Assembly: GCA_022843825.1 (NCBI GenBank)
Contig: JALHMX010000003.1
Coordinates: 62,001 to 126,000 of the forward strand
Direction of reading: 5' to 3'
From: Pseudobdellovibrionaceae bacterium
Lineage (GTDB): Bacteria > Bdellovibrionota > Bdellovibrionia > Bdellovibrionales > Bdellovibrionaceae
DNA: 64,000 nt
The first letter of the stretch is position 1. Each line of letters begins with the position of its first letter. Positions 41,712-51,279 of this stretch are shown one piece after another. Under the pieces are notes generated by a model. It had not been told where the DNA came from, did not search any database, and saw only the letters and a list, made by a program, of their open reading frames with translations. The translations under genes and the position numbers were made by a program.

Positions 41712-42089
41712 CTAGGTTAAAAATTGCTTCAAATCTTCCCAGGTTTTTCTTTTTAAATCTGGACGAACCAAGAGAACTCGTGGAGAAAAAGTTTCGTTCC
41801 CATTTCTAGGTTCATTCATAAGCAGAATAAATTTAGTCATTTTAGAAAATATCCGATCGCTCAATCCAGCTAAATCAAAAAGCTCCATCTCTGTAGATTC
41901 AATTTTTAAGGCGGCAATCATCTTATTTAATAATTCAGATTCATTATTATTATAGGATTTCAAATCTTCAACACCGATAGCATACTTAACACTGCTGCTT
42001 GCTTTAATGGCAGCGTCAGATACAATAGAGTTAATGCCCAGGGTATCGGTTAAATAGTTTTTAAAGTAGTTATGCAGCTCGCTATTCAT
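41712..42089 (-). CDS. Unknown protein, 125 residues
   Basis: Start placed at ATG 42089 (MNSELHNYFKNYL); the longer frame to 42167 would overlap the divergent desaturase start. No signal peptide. Helical N-terminal half; the C-terminus RVLLVRPDLKRKTWEDLKQFL is reminiscent of a short conserved piece seen near DNA polymerase III accessory or uracil-glycosylase-linked proteins, but this is too weak to name it. No neighbour suggests a role. Confidence 0.6.
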   Translation of the reverse strand: MNSELHNYFKNYLTDTLGINSIVSDAAIKASSSVKYAIGVEDLKSYNNNESELLNKMIAALKIESTEMELFDLAGLSDRIFSKMTKFILLMNEPRNGNETFSPRVLLVRPDLKRKTWEDLKQFLT

Positions 42090-42123
42090 AAATCTGTTCA
42101 ACTTATACACTATAAGGCGTAAA

Positions 42124-43254
42124 ATGAACATGCTTAATTTCAAAAAATTCACCCCAGGGAGAGTCATGGAACTTTTTAAGAAGCCCCTTCATCTTTTCGC
42201 GTTTATGATTTCAGCCTACACGGCAGCGGTGTTGACCATAACTTATTTTTTGGGGCCGCACAGTTTTCTTGGTTCTTTCTGGACTGAACACACAGCCATT
42301 AAAGTGATCGCATACGTTTGCATAATGACCCATTTGACGATCACCTGCATGAGCCTTTCCTTTCACCGATTTCATACCCATAAAGGAGTTCACTTTAATT
42401 GGCTCGTTGATGGTCTTATGCAAACGTGGTTATGGTTTGTAACAAGCATGAGTAAATTAGACTGGGTGTCTGTCCATATGTATCATCACCTCCACTCGGA
42501 TTTAGAAAATGATCCACATAGCCCTCGTCACAAGGGCTTAGCCCATGTTTTCTTTTTAGGATCTTTGGATTATACTCGCGCCAAAGAAAAGCCCGAGGTA
42601 TTAAAAATCAGACATCGACTTCCCGTTACTCCCTACGAGTTATTTATCTCGAAAAATCTTTTTGTTGGCCCCATGTTACTTGTAACATTAAACTTAGTCA
42701 TTTTTGGTGCCTTCTGGGGAACAATATTATCTGCAATCAATTTTTTAATTTCACCCGTTTTTGCAGTTGGAGGCGTTAATGCCATTGCTCACTGGATCGG
42801 TTACAAAAATCATAAAACGATCGACAACTCCCGCAACATTGGCTTTCTATTTCCTTTAAATTTTTTAATTTGTGGCGAGCTCGATCATAATAATCATCAT
42901 GCCCACCAAAGATCTTGTTCGTTTCGTCATAAATGGTATGAATTCGATATCGGATATGTTTACATTAAAATTCTTAACTTTTTTAAATTGGCAGATATTC
43001 GTACAGTCTATAACACCACAAAATTCAAAAAAGATTTAGCAGTGAAAGCTTTAGCTTTAATAGAAATGGAAAAACGCTTCCAAGATCGACTCAATGCTTT
43101 GTCCAAAGAAATGAATCAAAATGCAGCCGATCTTAAATTGCAAATTGCTTCATATCTTGAAGGTAAGAAATATGCTCTTGAAAAACCCGTTAAAGATTTT
43201 GCCAAAGAGCTTAAGTTTTACCTTCGGCAACAAGCCGCCTTGGCCCACGTTTAA
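42124..43254 (+). CDS. Membrane fatty acid desaturase
   Basis: 376 residues. Three His boxes of the di-iron acyl-lipid/acyl-CoA desaturase family: HRFHTH, HMYHHLH and DHNNHHAH, set among four membrane helices (HLFAFMISAYTAAVL, FWGTILSAINFL). Introduces a cis double bond into membrane fatty acids. The C-terminal 90 residues are a charged coiled coil (KRFQDRLNALSKEMNQNAADLK) not usual for the core enzyme. ATG 42124 has AAGG upstream; ATG 42166, with GGGAG, is an equally good start. Confidence 0.9.
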   Translation: MNMLNFKKFTPGRVMELFKKPLHLFAFMISAYTAAVLTITYFLGPHSFLGSFWTEHTAIKVIAYVCIMTHLTITCMSLSFHRFHTHKGVHFNWLVDGLMQTWLWFVTSMSKLDWVSVHMYHHLHSDLENDPHSPRHKGLAHVFFLGSLDYTRAKEKPEVLKIRHRLPVTPYELFISKNLFVGPMLLVTLNLVIFGAFWGTILSAINFLISPVFAVGGVNAIAHWIGYKNHKTIDNSRNIGFLFPLNFLICGELDHNNHHAHQRSCSFRHKWYEFDIGYVYIKILNFFKLADIRTVYNTTKFKKDLAVKALALIEMEKRFQDRLNALSKEMNQNAADLKLQIASYLEGKKYALEKPVKDFAKELKFYLRQQAALAHV

Positions 43255-43256
43255 GA

Positions 43257-44279
43257 GTGCAAGAGTTTATTCCGCACCCCTGGTTACGACATCCTCATTT
43301 ACAAACTATTCTAGCAGATCGATTTCCATCCATTCCTCAAATAGTTTCGAGACTTACTGACTTAAAAATTACTTTGTCTGATGGTGATACTTTAATGAAT
43401 GAGTATCTGCCCGGCAAATCACCTGTCGTCAGTATTTTATGTCATGGTCTAACAGGCGATAGTCGCTCAGCTTATATTCTGCGGTCAGCTTATCATCTCA
43501 ACCAGTTAGGTCATCACGTCGTGCTTATGAATCATCGCAACTGCGGAAAGGGTTTTGGCTTGGCCACTAAGCCCTATAACTCCGGTAGCGGGAAAGACAT
43601 TGGCGAAGTCATTCAATTTTGTCGTCAAAAATTTCCAGAATGCAGAGTTTTGACTTATGGCTTTTCCTTAAGTGCTAATGCACTCATGCGACTTCTTAGC
43701 GAACCCGCTCGTTGTTTGAAAGATATAGCCCCAGAGTCTTGGAATAGCTATTTTCCAGACAATGCTATGGCTGTAAATGCCCCTACTAATTTGAGTCGCA
43801 CATCAGATTTACTCAGCCAAGGCTTAAATAGAATTTATGAGAAAAATTTTATTTATGGTTTAAAACAAACAGTTCATAAATTGGCGCAATTAAATCTGCT
43901 CAGTGATCCGAACGTTAAAAAACTAATTCGTTTAAATATGAGAATTAAAGACTTTGATGATGTCTATACGGCGCGATTATCTGGGTATGAAAATGCTGAC
44001 GACTACTATTTTCAATGCTCAACTTACAATAAAATAGAAAATATCAAAATCCCTACCTTTATACTCACCAGTGATGATGATCCTTTTGTTGATGTAGAAG
44101 ATTTTAAAAAAATGCAACCCACATCTCAAGTTAAAATTAAAATCACTACCGGAGGAGGGCATCTAGGGTACATATCACGCGATAAAACAAGTTTAGGAAC
44201 TCACCGATGGCTCGATTACGCTGTCGTTGAATTCGCTAAAAGGTGCCAGGTTGAGTTTACGGACACAGTGCGTCCGTAA
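43257..44279 (+). CDS. YheT-family alpha/beta hydrolase (esterase)
   Basis: 340 residues, GTG start two bases after the desaturase stop. Family hallmarks: HPHLQTILADRF at the N-terminus, LCHGLTGDSRSAYI (oxyanion HG), NHRNCGKG, nucleophile Ser in TYGFSLSANALM, Asp in LTSDDDPFVD and His in GGGHLGYI. YheT/ABHD1-3 proteins hydrolyse lipid esters. Its last 14 codons, including the stop, are made of one arm of the long inverted repeat 44236-44300. Confidence 0.88.
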   Translation: MQEFIPHPWLRHPHLQTILADRFPSIPQIVSRLTDLKITLSDGDTLMNEYLPGKSPVVSILCHGLTGDSRSAYILRSAYHLNQLGHHVVLMNHRNCGKGFGLATKPYNSGSGKDIGEVIQFCRQKFPECRVLTYGFSLSANALMRLLSEPARCLKDIAPESWNSYFPDNAMAVNAPTNLSRTSDLLSQGLNRIYEKNFIYGLKQTVHKLAQLNLLSDPNVKKLIRLNMRIKDFDDVYTARLSGYENADDYYFQCSTYNKIENIKIPTFILTSDDDPFVDVEDFKKMQPTSQVKIKITTGGGHLGYISRDKTSLGTHRWLDYAVVEFAKRCQVEFTDTVRP

Positions 44280-44300
44280 ACTCAACCTGGCACCTTTTAG
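44236..44300. repeat. REP-like inverted repeat, 29-bp perfect stem
   Basis: Arms of 29 bases (44236-44264 and 44272-44300) pair perfectly around a 7-base loop. The core AAAAGGTGCCAGG is shared with the repeat at 54882-54944, so this is a dispersed element, not a private terminator. It holds the stop codons of both converging genes (YheT 44277-44279, rsh 44297-44299) and can terminate transcription both ways. Confidence 0.85.
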
Positions 44301-46516
44301 CCGCTCACGCGCTGAACGCCGATGATGCCTTTAATTTTTTGCAAAGCTAAGATGGCTGCGTTTAATTGAGAGGTATCTTTGACTGAAATCACAAACTGAC
44401 AAACAGCTTTTTTATCCCGTGTCGTGCGAATTTGAGCTGACTCGATATTGATACTTTGAATGGCGAAAGCCTCGGTCATAAGTTTTAACAATCCAGGAAT
44501 ATCTTGAGCCACAACTTCCAACTTTACTGGACGCTCTTGGCCATCTCCTGCTGATTTAGAGGTCCACTCGACTTCGATACGACGTATTTGATCCAGCTCA
44601 AATACTTTTGGACAACTTGAGGTATGAACGATAATTCCCTTACCTCGGCTAATAAAACCACTGATCGCATCGCCTGGAATAGGGTTACAACATTTTGCGA
44701 AATGCACCAACACATCGGTCATTCCATCCACAGTAACCAGTGAGTTCGTTTTTTTAAGCTTAGTTTTAACTGACTTGACAACTTTCTCCATAAAAGTTGC
44801 GGTCTCATCTTTCGGAAGGTCTTTCTTTAAGGCCTCAGGACTTAAATTATCTATCAGCAGCCTCGGTTCAAATTTTCCATAACCTACACGCACATATAAT
44901 TCTTCCAGATCAGAAATTCCACTATCACTCATGTACTTATCAAATTCAGGTCCTTTTAAATATTTTGAAGCTGCTAAGCCAAATTTTCTGAACTCTTTTT
45001 CCACCAGCTCTTTACCCATTGCCAATGAGTTTTTACGCTGTTCATCTTTTACAAACTGACGTATTTTTGATTTTGCTTTATTCGTAACTACAAACTTAAG
45101 CCAATCTTTAGACGGTACTTGAGTTTTCGATGTTAAAATTTCAACACGATCTCCATTTTGTAAAACATGTTTCAATGGAACCATGCGCCCGTTAACGCGT
45201 GCTCCGGTACAAGTAATTCCCAAGCTAGTGTGAATAGCAAAAGCCAAGTCGACCGGAGTAGACCCATCGGGCAACTCACGCACATCACCCTTTGGAGTAA
45301 AAACATAAATTTCTTTTTCAATTAAGTCGGTTTTGACTGTATCTAAAAATTCACCGGGAGCATCACTTTCCTGGTGAAGTGTTAATAGTTCTCGTAGCCA
45401 GTTCGCTTTTTGCATTTTATCAACAGTCATCTCGCCGCGCTCTTTATAGTTCCAATGAGCCGCAATCCCTTTTTCTGCAACTAAATGCATTTCCTCAGTA
45501 CGAATTTGAATTTCAATACGATCGCCACCTGGGCCAATCACAGTCGTGTGAAGCGATTGATAATTATTAGACTTAGGCATCGCAATGAAATCTTTAAATC
45601 GGCCAGGTATAGGTTTCCATATCGAGTGAATATATCCCAAAACGGCATAACACTCGACAACATTTTGTACGATAATTCTGAAGGCCAATATATCGTAGAT
45701 CTGATCATAAGATAAGTTTCTAGACATCATCTTTCGATAGATGGACCATAAATGTTTGGACCTGCCATAAATTTTATAGTCTTTAACACTTGTATTAGCT
45801 AAAACTTCTGAAATATTTTTATGAACTTCTTTAATATACTGATTCGTTTCCCCTTCGCTTTTGGCGATCAACTGGACTAATTCATAGTATTTATCTGGTC
45901 GTGAATACTTAAAACACAAATCCTCTAATTCAATCTTAACTGAACTAATCCCGATTCGTCCGGCTAAAGGACAATAAATTTCCAAGGTTTCCTGCGCAAT
46001 ACGCGCCTGTTTTTCATAAGGCATGTGATTTAAAGTTCGCATGTTGTGCAATCGATCACATAATTTAACCAGCACCACGCGAACATCTTTTCCCATGGCA
46101 ACGATCATCTTACGAATGTTTTCGCCTTGCTTATCAAAGCTATTGCGAAAATTCATTTGGCTAATTTTAGTTACACCATCAACTAATGCTGCAACTGTGT
46201 CTCCAAATTCGCGCTTAATATCTTCTAAGGTGACTGGCGTGTCTTCGACCGTGTCGTGCAACAAACCTGTAAGGATAGTGTCTAGATCTAGTTTCAGGTC
46301 AGCTAAGACCGCTGCAACATTTAATGGATGAGTAATATAAGGCTCACCTGATCTTCGCATCTGCCCTTGATGAGCTTTATCAGAGAATGCATAGGCCTTT
46401 TCAATAACTGAAACAGGAACTTGTGGATGGTAAGCTTGAATTTTTTCAATGAGCTCATCCACGCTCTTAATCGGTTTATTCGGTAATCGATCGTCTAAAA
46501 TTGCAGACTCTTGCAT
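44297..46516 (-). CDS. rsh: Bifunctional (p)ppGpp synthetase/hydrolase, RelA/SpoT homologue
   Basis: 739 residues, full-length family layout. HD hydrolase: EPYITHPLNVAAVLAD and LLHDTVEDT (HD pair). Synthetase: YDILAFRIIV, then GRFKDFIAMPKSNNYQSLHT with the RxKD motif of bifunctional enzymes, and IEIQIRTEEMH. TGS domain (YVFTPKGDVRELPDGSTPVDLAFAIHT), zinc-finger/helical part (HFAKCCNPIPGDAISGFISRGKG) and C-terminal ACT domain. Makes and degrades the stringent-response alarmone. Last gene of the gmk-rpoZ run, but an intrinsic terminator stands 20 bases before its ATG. Confidence 0.95.
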   Translation of the reverse strand: MQESAILDDRLPNKPIKSVDELIEKIQAYHPQVPVSVIEKAYAFSDKAHQGQMRRSGEPYITHPLNVAAVLADLKLDLDTILTGLLHDTVEDTPVTLEDIKREFGDTVAALVDGVTKISQMNFRNSFDKQGENIRKMIVAMGKDVRVVLVKLCDRLHNMRTLNHMPYEKQARIAQETLEIYCPLAGRIGISSVKIELEDLCFKYSRPDKYYELVQLIAKSEGETNQYIKEVHKNISEVLANTSVKDYKIYGRSKHLWSIYRKMMSRNLSYDQIYDILAFRIIVQNVVECYAVLGYIHSIWKPIPGRFKDFIAMPKSNNYQSLHTTVIGPGGDRIEIQIRTEEMHLVAEKGIAAHWNYKERGEMTVDKMQKANWLRELLTLHQESDAPGEFLDTVKTDLIEKEIYVFTPKGDVRELPDGSTPVDLAFAIHTSLGITCTGARVNGRMVPLKHVLQNGDRVEILTSKTQVPSKDWLKFVVTNKAKSKIRQFVKDEQRKNSLAMGKELVEKEFRKFGLAASKYLKGPEFDKYMSDSGISDLEELYVRVGYGKFEPRLLIDNLSPEALKKDLPKDETATFMEKVVKSVKTKLKKTNSLVTVDGMTDVLVHFAKCCNPIPGDAISGFISRGKGIIVHTSSCPKVFELDQIRRIEVEWTSKSAGDGQERPVKLEVVAQDIPGLLKLMTEAFAIQSINIESAQIRTTRDKKAVCQFVISVKDTSQLNAAILALQKIKGIIGVQRVSG

Positions 46517-46535
46517 GATTTACTTTAAAACGAAA

Positions 46536-46557
46536 AAACGAGCTTTTCAGCTCGTTT
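46536..46557 (-). terminator. Intrinsic terminator or attenuator between rpoZ and rsh
   Basis: On the minus strand AAACGAGCT pairs with AGCTCGTTT around a GAAA loop and is followed by TTTTTCGTTTT. The hairpin ends only 20 bases before the rsh start codon (46516), leaving no room for a full promoter after it, so rsh must be reached by read-through or from an overlapping promoter. Confidence 0.8.
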
Positions 46558-46606
46558 CTTATAAAAATCAAATTATAGACCTAAGGCTAATGCTATAGCG
46601 TAGTAC

Positions 46607-46846
46607 TTACTTATTAAGATCTCTTAACATGTCTGAAATCGCCGTTTCGCGATCTACTTTAGCATCAAAAATGACATTGCCAATGGCCACTTCTCGAAGC
46701 GAATTCACGATGTACTTATTATTTCGAGTCGATACTGTACACTCGCCACCCTTCAACAATTGTTTTGAGCGCTTAGAAACTAATAATACTAAAGCAAAAC
46801 GATTAGGTACTTTATCTAAACAATCTTCAACGGTTACTCGAGCCAC
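46607..46846 (-). CDS. rpoZ: RNA polymerase omega subunit
   Basis: 79 residues, GTG start at 46846 with GGAGG upstream. [29 protein letters not shown] is the typical omega N-terminus, followed by [12 protein letters not shown] and a short helical tail. Aids assembly of RNA polymerase and its ppGpp response. It lies between gmk and rsh, the classical gmk-rpoZ-spoT order. Confidence 0.93.
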   Translation of the reverse strand: MARVTVEDCLDKVPNRFALVLLVSKRSKQLLKGGECTVSTRNNKYIVNSLREVAIGNVIFDAKVDRETAISDMLRDLNK

Positions 46847-46877
46847 AAAAACCTCCACACAAGGCGTGATAATAGCC

Positions 46878-47456
46878 TTAAGCTAGCCATTTCTCAATAG
46901 TTTTCTTAAATTCCTCAAAAGATCGATCGAAATCGTCATTAACGATTCTGACGTCGAACTCAGGGGCGCTGGCCATCTCTTTTTCGGCATTTTTCATGCG
47001 TATATCCAGATCATCAGGCGCTTTACCATCCCTTAGAATAACGCGACGCTTTAGCTCCTCTATGGAGGGCGGAAGAATAAAGACAGTTTTAGCGTCTGGA
47101 AACTTCGATTTAAAGGTGCGCACGCCTTGTATATCAATATCCATTATTGCGACTTTACCCAATCTCCAGGCACCATCTAGTTCAGCAAATGAGGTCCCGT
47201 AGTAGTTGGTGTGCACCTGAGCCCATTCTATAAAAAAATTCTCTTTCGACTTTCGGTGAAACTCTTCTTTGCTGATAAAATAATAGGGTTGTCCCGGCTT
47301 TTCATGGTGACGCATAGGCCTTGTTGTATAGGTGATCACATCGTGAAGCCGATTATCTATTTTAGTGATTTTATCAACAAAGCTGCTTTTGCCTGCTCCG
47401 CTTGGAGCTGCTACAACAATGAGTCGAGTTTTGTTAGATCGATTATCACTATCCAT
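46878..47456 (-). CDS. gmk: Guanylate kinase
   Basis: 192 residues. P-loop [18 protein letters not shown]-binding [41 protein letters not shown] and [13 protein letters not shown]. Phosphorylates GMP to GDP in purine metabolism. The ATG follows the yicC stop by 2 bases; the coding order yicC-gmk-rpoZ-rsh is common. Confidence 0.96.
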   Translation of the reverse strand: MDSDNRSNKTRLIVVAAPSGAGKSSFVDKITKIDNRLHDVITYTTRPMRHHEKPGQPYYFISKEEFHRKSKENFFIEWAQVHTNYYGTSFAELDGAWRLGKVAIMDIDIQGVRTFKSKFPDAKTVFILPPSIEELKRRVILRDGKAPDDLDIRMKNAEKEMASAPEFDVRIVNDDFDRSFEEFKKTIEKWLA

Positions 47457-47458
47457 AA

Positions 47459-48343
47459 TTATTCTACGTTCTGTACTTGTTCTCGAAGTCGTTCAATTAA
47501 TGTTTTAGACTCGACTACGGCTTCAGTTATGCCTGTCACCTGGCTTTTTGATCCAATAGTATTTACTTCACGCAGTAATTCTTGGGAATAAAAATCTAAC
47601 TTCTTTCCTTCAACCACAGACATGTCGACAATTTTTTCAAAATTCTTTAGATGTTCATTAAGGCGTACAACTTCTTCACTGATATCCGCTTTTTCTAATT
47701 GAATAACAATTTCCTGCGCTATTCTCTGAGGATCAACGTTGGCTATTTCCTTAGGAATACGTGCCTTGATTTTAGCTTCGAACTTTTCCTGCAGCAACTT
47801 GTTGGCTTCATCTCTAAGTTTTGAAATTTTATGCACCAGCTTTTGCAAATCACGAATATTCTTAATCAAATCCTTTTTAAGAGCTTGCCCTTCGCGGATA
47901 CGCTCTACATCTAATTTTTTTAGCGCGGCTTCAAATGTTCGTTTTAAGGTTTGAGCCTCGTGAACATTAATGTTTTCTGGCTCTTCAAACTGAATTATGT
48001 CTGGCTGACGAGCAATCATTTCAAATCGAATATCATCTTTAATTTGAAGATCTCTGGATAGCCGTCGAAAAGACTTTAAGTACTCTTGAGCTAATTTTGA
48101 ATTAATAACAATACGGCCAGGCAAAGTCTGATTTCTAACTTTTCTAGAAATATAAATGTCTACCGTTCCGCGTTTAATAATTTCTGAAAGCTTTTTCTTC
48201 AGGTCAGACTCAAACCCGTAAAACGCCTTTGGTAAATGAAACCGATTTTCTAAAAATCGGCCATTGACGGCTCGGATACTAACTTCTACAGAAACATCTG
48301 CTGTTTGGCCGCGAGATAAACCATAACCTGTCATGCTTTTCAT
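47459..48343 (-). CDS. yicC: YicC/YloC-family endoribonuclease
   Basis: 294 residues. Family N-terminus MKSMTGYGLSRG, then VSIRAVNGRFLENRFHLP, the coiled-coil middle (LRDEANKLLQEKFEAKIK) and C-terminal EEVVRLNEHLKNF, GKKLDFYSQELLREVNTIGSKS, which is the DUF1732 part. The family cleaves RNA and helps degrade small RNAs. AGGAAG precedes the ATG. Co-transcribed with gmk. Confidence 0.92.
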   Translation of the reverse strand: MKSMTGYGLSRGQTADVSVEVSIRAVNGRFLENRFHLPKAFYGFESDLKKKLSEIIKRGTVDIYISRKVRNQTLPGRIVINSKLAQEYLKSFRRLSRDLQIKDDIRFEMIARQPDIIQFEEPENINVHEAQTLKRTFEAALKKLDVERIREGQALKKDLIKNIRDLQKLVHKISKLRDEANKLLQEKFEAKIKARIPKEIANVDPQRIAQEIVIQLEKADISEEVVRLNEHLKNFEKIVDMSVVEGKKLDFYSQELLREVNTIGSKSQVTGITEAVVESKTLIERLREQVQNVE

Positions 48344-48370
48344 AGCTGTAACTTCCTAACTCAATTATCC

Positions 48371-49750
48371 CTAATAACGATAATGGTCTGGTTTAAACGG
48401 ACCGCTTTCACTAAGATGCAAATACTTCGCTTGTTTACCCGTAAGCTTTGTCAGCTTCACACCGATTTGCTCAAGGTGTAGCGCGGCCACCTTTTCATCA
48501 AGCTCTTTTGGTAACCGATAAATTCCAACTGTTTTATATTTACTTGAGTTTGTATAAAGTTCTATCTGCGCCAAAACCTGATTTGTAAAAGAATTACTCA
48601 TTACAAATGAGGGATGACCAGTTCCGCATCCTAAATTAACTAAACGTCCTTTAGCTAAAACTATAATTTGTTTGCCGCTTTTTAATGTATGAATATCAAC
48701 TTGAGGTTTAACTTCACGAATTTTAGAGTTTTTATTTAACCACGCCATATCGATTTCAATATCAAAGTGGCCAATGTTACAGACAATGGCGTTATCTTTC
48801 ATTTTCGTAAAATGTTTCTCAGTGATAATGTCACAACAGCCCGTTGCTGTAACAAAAATATCCGCTAGCGGAGCGGCCTCTTCCATTGTTAGTACTTGAT
48901 ATCCTTCCATAGCTGCTTGTAGTGCGCATATAGGATCCACTTCAGTAATTAAAACGCGCGCGCCCAGTCCCCGCATAGATTGTGCCGAACCTTTACCGAC
49001 ATCACCATAACCAGCTACCACAACGACTTTACCCGCAACCATAACATCAGTAGCACGTTTGATTCCATCAGCTAAAGATTCTCGACAACCGTATAAATTA
49101 TCAAATTTTGACTTCGTTACAGAATCATTCACATTGATCGCAGGCACCTTTAACTTTTTATTTTTCAACATAACTTCAAGATTGTGTACACCGGTTGTGG
49201 TTTCTTCAGAAAGACCGATTATTTTTTTCATCATTGGTAAAAACTGCGGAGTATGCATCATATTTGTTAGATCGCCGCCATCATCTAGAATTAGATTGTA
49301 CCCTTCTTTACCCCAACCCGTTATAGTCTGTTCAATACACCAGTTAAATTCCTCTTCAGTTTCGCCCTTCCATGCAAATACCGGAATACCCGCTGCTGCA
49401 ATAGCGACCGCAGCATGATCTTGGGTTGAAAAGATATTACAAGACGACCAGCGAATTTCCGCTCCCAAATGAATTAGGGTTTCTATAAGTACAGCAGTTT
49501 GAATTGTCATATGCAGACAACCTGCGATACGAGCTCCTTTTAAAGGTTGTTTTTTACCAAATTCTTTTCTTAATGACATTAAGCCTGGCATTTCTTTCTC
49601 AGCTATTAAAATCTCTTCGCGACCCCATTTTGCTAGATCGGCAAATACCTTGGGATTATCCATGGCAGCCTTACATACTTTATAATCTCTGAAAGTTTTT
49701 TTAGTGTTTGAAGGTGTTGATTTGTTGTCTGCTGTTTTCATTTTATACAT
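48371..49750 (-). CDS. ahcY: Adenosylhomocysteinase
   Basis: 459 residues from the ATG at 49750 (AAAGGAAACGAC upstream). [18 protein letters not shown]-like [36 protein letters not shown], the NAD-binding [31 protein letters not shown] and the C-terminal PDHYRY with the invariant Lys-Tyr. Splits S-adenosylhomocysteine into adenosine and homocysteine, using bound NAD. The short gap to map (35 bases) leaves no room for an SAH riboswitch. Confidence 0.95.
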   Translation of the reverse strand: MYKMKTADNKSTPSNTKKTFRDYKVCKAAMDNPKVFADLAKWGREEILIAEKEMPGLMSLRKEFGKKQPLKGARIAGCLHMTIQTAVLIETLIHLGAEIRWSSCNIFSTQDHAAVAIAAAGIPVFAWKGETEEEFNWCIEQTITGWGKEGYNLILDDGGDLTNMMHTPQFLPMMKKIIGLSEETTTGVHNLEVMLKNKKLKVPAINVNDSVTKSKFDNLYGCRESLADGIKRATDVMVAGKVVVVAGYGDVGKGSAQSMRGLGARVLITEVDPICALQAAMEGYQVLTMEEAAPLADIFVTATGCCDIITEKHFTKMKDNAIVCNIGHFDIEIDMAWLNKNSKIREVKPQVDIHTLKSGKQIIVLAKGRLVNLGCGTGHPSFVMSNSFTNQVLAQIELYTNSSKYKTVGIYRLPKELDEKVAALHLEQIGVKLTKLTGKQAKYLHLSESGPFKPDHYRY

Positions 49751-49785
49751 GTCGTTTCCTTTTCTTTTATAAATCACTTAATCAT

Positions 49786-50556
49786 TTACTCAATCGTAAG
49801 TATTTCATATCCAGTATCCGTAATTAACACTGTGTGCTCAAATTGCGCTGAAAGTTTTCTGTCTGTGGTTCTATAATATTTAACACTAGAGTTTGGAATA
49901 TCAAATTCATCGAAACTATCGACACCTTCGTTGACCATGGGCTCAACTGTAAAACAGGTCCACGGAATGATACGTTCTCCTCGACCTCGCTTGCCGAAAG
50001 CCGGCACAAACGGATCGCCGTGAAAAATTTTACCTATTCCATGACCGCCGATTTCCTTCACAGTCGTATAACCTTTTCGAGTCACAAATTTATTGGTTTC
50101 AAAACCAATGTCTCCGGTGTAGCCATTGGGAGTGATCGCTTCAATACCAATCATCATCGCCTTAAATGCCGTATCAACTAAGTCTGTGGCCAATGGAGAA
50201 ATAACTCCACAAGCAAATGTCTTAGAATTATCTCCGTAAAAACCATCTTTTTTTACTGTGACATCAATATTAAGTATGTCGCCAGTTTTAATTTTATACT
50301 CAGAGGGTAAACCATGGCAGACAACATCATTTACTGAAATACAAGTAGCCTTAGGATAGCCATGATAGCCAATACATGCTGAAGTTCCACCGATAGATTT
50401 TGTAAAGTCATCAGCAATTAAATCTAGTTCATTTGTTGTGATACCTTCTCGAACGAATTTTCCTGTGTGATTAAGTACGCGCGCAGCCATCTGACATACT
50501 GTACGCATTTTTTGGATTTCTTCAGGAGTAAGAGGGACAGGCTTGCGGCTCGACAT
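49786..50556 (-). CDS. map: Methionine aminopeptidase, type I
   Basis: 256 residues. Metal ligands: CHGLPSEYKIKTGDILNIDV (Asp), GFYGDNSKTF (Asp), GGHGIGKIFHG (His), FTVEPMVNEG (Glu) and QFEHTVLIT (Glu-His). Removes the initiator Met co-translationally. No zinc-finger extension, as in ordinary bacterial type I. Precedes ahcY by 35 bases on the same strand. Confidence 0.95.
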   Translation of the reverse strand: MSSRKPVPLTPEEIQKMRTVCQMAARVLNHTGKFVREGITTNELDLIADDFTKSIGGTSACIGYHGYPKATCISVNDVVCHGLPSEYKIKTGDILNIDVTVKKDGFYGDNSKTFACGVISPLATDLVDTAFKAMMIGIEAITPNGYTGDIGFETNKFVTRKGYTTVKEIGGHGIGKIFHGDPFVPAFGKRGRGERIIPWTCFTVEPMVNEGVDSFDEFDIPNSSVKYYRTTDRKLSAQFEHTVLITDTGYEILTIE

Positions 50557-50632
50557 AATGTCAGACAGATTATACTAAAATTCAGGCATAGGCCAGCCAT
50601 GAAGTGATTTTTTATGAATTATAGGCAAAATA

Positions 50633-50658
50633 AAAAGGCTAGCGTTAGCTAGCCTTTT
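50633..50658 (-). terminator. Intrinsic terminator of the SWIB-protein gene
   Basis: AAAAGGCTAGC and GCTAGCCTTTT form an 11-bp stem with a 4-base loop; read on the minus strand it is followed by TATTTTGCC. It lies 27 bases after the stop at 50685 and before map. Confidence 0.85.
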
Positions 50659-50684
50659 AAATACTCAATAAACGAGTCTAAAAA

Positions 50685-51041
50685 CTATTTTAAGTGCTTA
50701 GAAACAAGTTTAGTCATTTCGAACATTGAAACTGTATTTTTTCCAAAGATTGGTTTCAATTTGTCGTCAGCGTTGATGTTGCGACGATTCTTAGAATCTT
50801 GAAGACCATTCTTTTTGATATACTGCCAAAGTTTTTTAACAACTTCAGTACGTGGAATTGGAGTAGCACCAACTACTGCAGACAACATTGTAGAAGGAGT
50901 TAAAGCCCTCATGAAAGCTGCATTTGGTTTTCTTTTAGAAGCTGCTTTTTTTGGAGCCGCTTTTTTCGCTACTTTTTTCGCTTTTTTAGGAGCAGCTTTT
51001 TTTGCTTTTTTAGGAGCTGCTTTTTTCGTTTTCTTTGCCAT
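50685..51041 (-). CDS. Histone-like SWIB/MDM2-domain DNA-binding protein
   Basis: 118 residues, GGAGG before the ATG. Residues 1-38 are a histone-H1-like tail made of KKA/PKK repeats. Residues 40-118 form a SWIB domain (FMRALTPSTMLSAVVG, VKKLWQYIKKNGLQDSKNRRNI, LKPIFGKNTVSMFEMTKLVSKHL). Such fusions occur in Chlamydiae and Bdellovibrio relatives and probably compact or organise the nucleoid. Single-gene unit ending at a strong terminator. Confidence 0.9.
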   Translation of the reverse strand: MAKKTKKAAPKKAKKAAPKKAKKVAKKAAPKKAASKRKPNAAFMRALTPSTMLSAVVGATPIPRTEVVKKLWQYIKKNGLQDSKNRRNINADDKLKPIFGKNTVSMFEMTKLVSKHLK

Positions 51042-51279
51042 TGTTATTCCTCCGTTAAGGTTGTTAAGGCATTCGTTTTATAAGTGACTTACGTCAATAG
51101 AACCTAAGTCTAAGACCAGAGAATTCTATTTGTCGAGGGAAAAAAACAATTATTTTCATTATTTTTGACGCTTTTCCCTAGGTAAAACGTCTACTTTTCT
51201 TAAAAACCCATAAAAATTCCCTCTAGAACTGGGGTCTGACTCTCTAGAAAATACGCAGAACGACCGACTAATTGTACGC

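Noticed and set aside
49751-49785. Possible SAH or SAM riboswitch before ahcY
   Set aside because: Only 35 bases separate map and ahcY. There is no room for an aptamer.
50930-51040. Short repeated DNA units suggestive of a repeat array
   Set aside because: They encode the KKA/PKK tail of the histone-like protein, are irregular and have no spacers. Not a CRISPR.
51085-51096. Palindrome TGACTTACGTCA upstream of the SWIB gene
   Set aside because: It is imperfect and single, with no second copy in the window. The evidence is too weak to call an operator.
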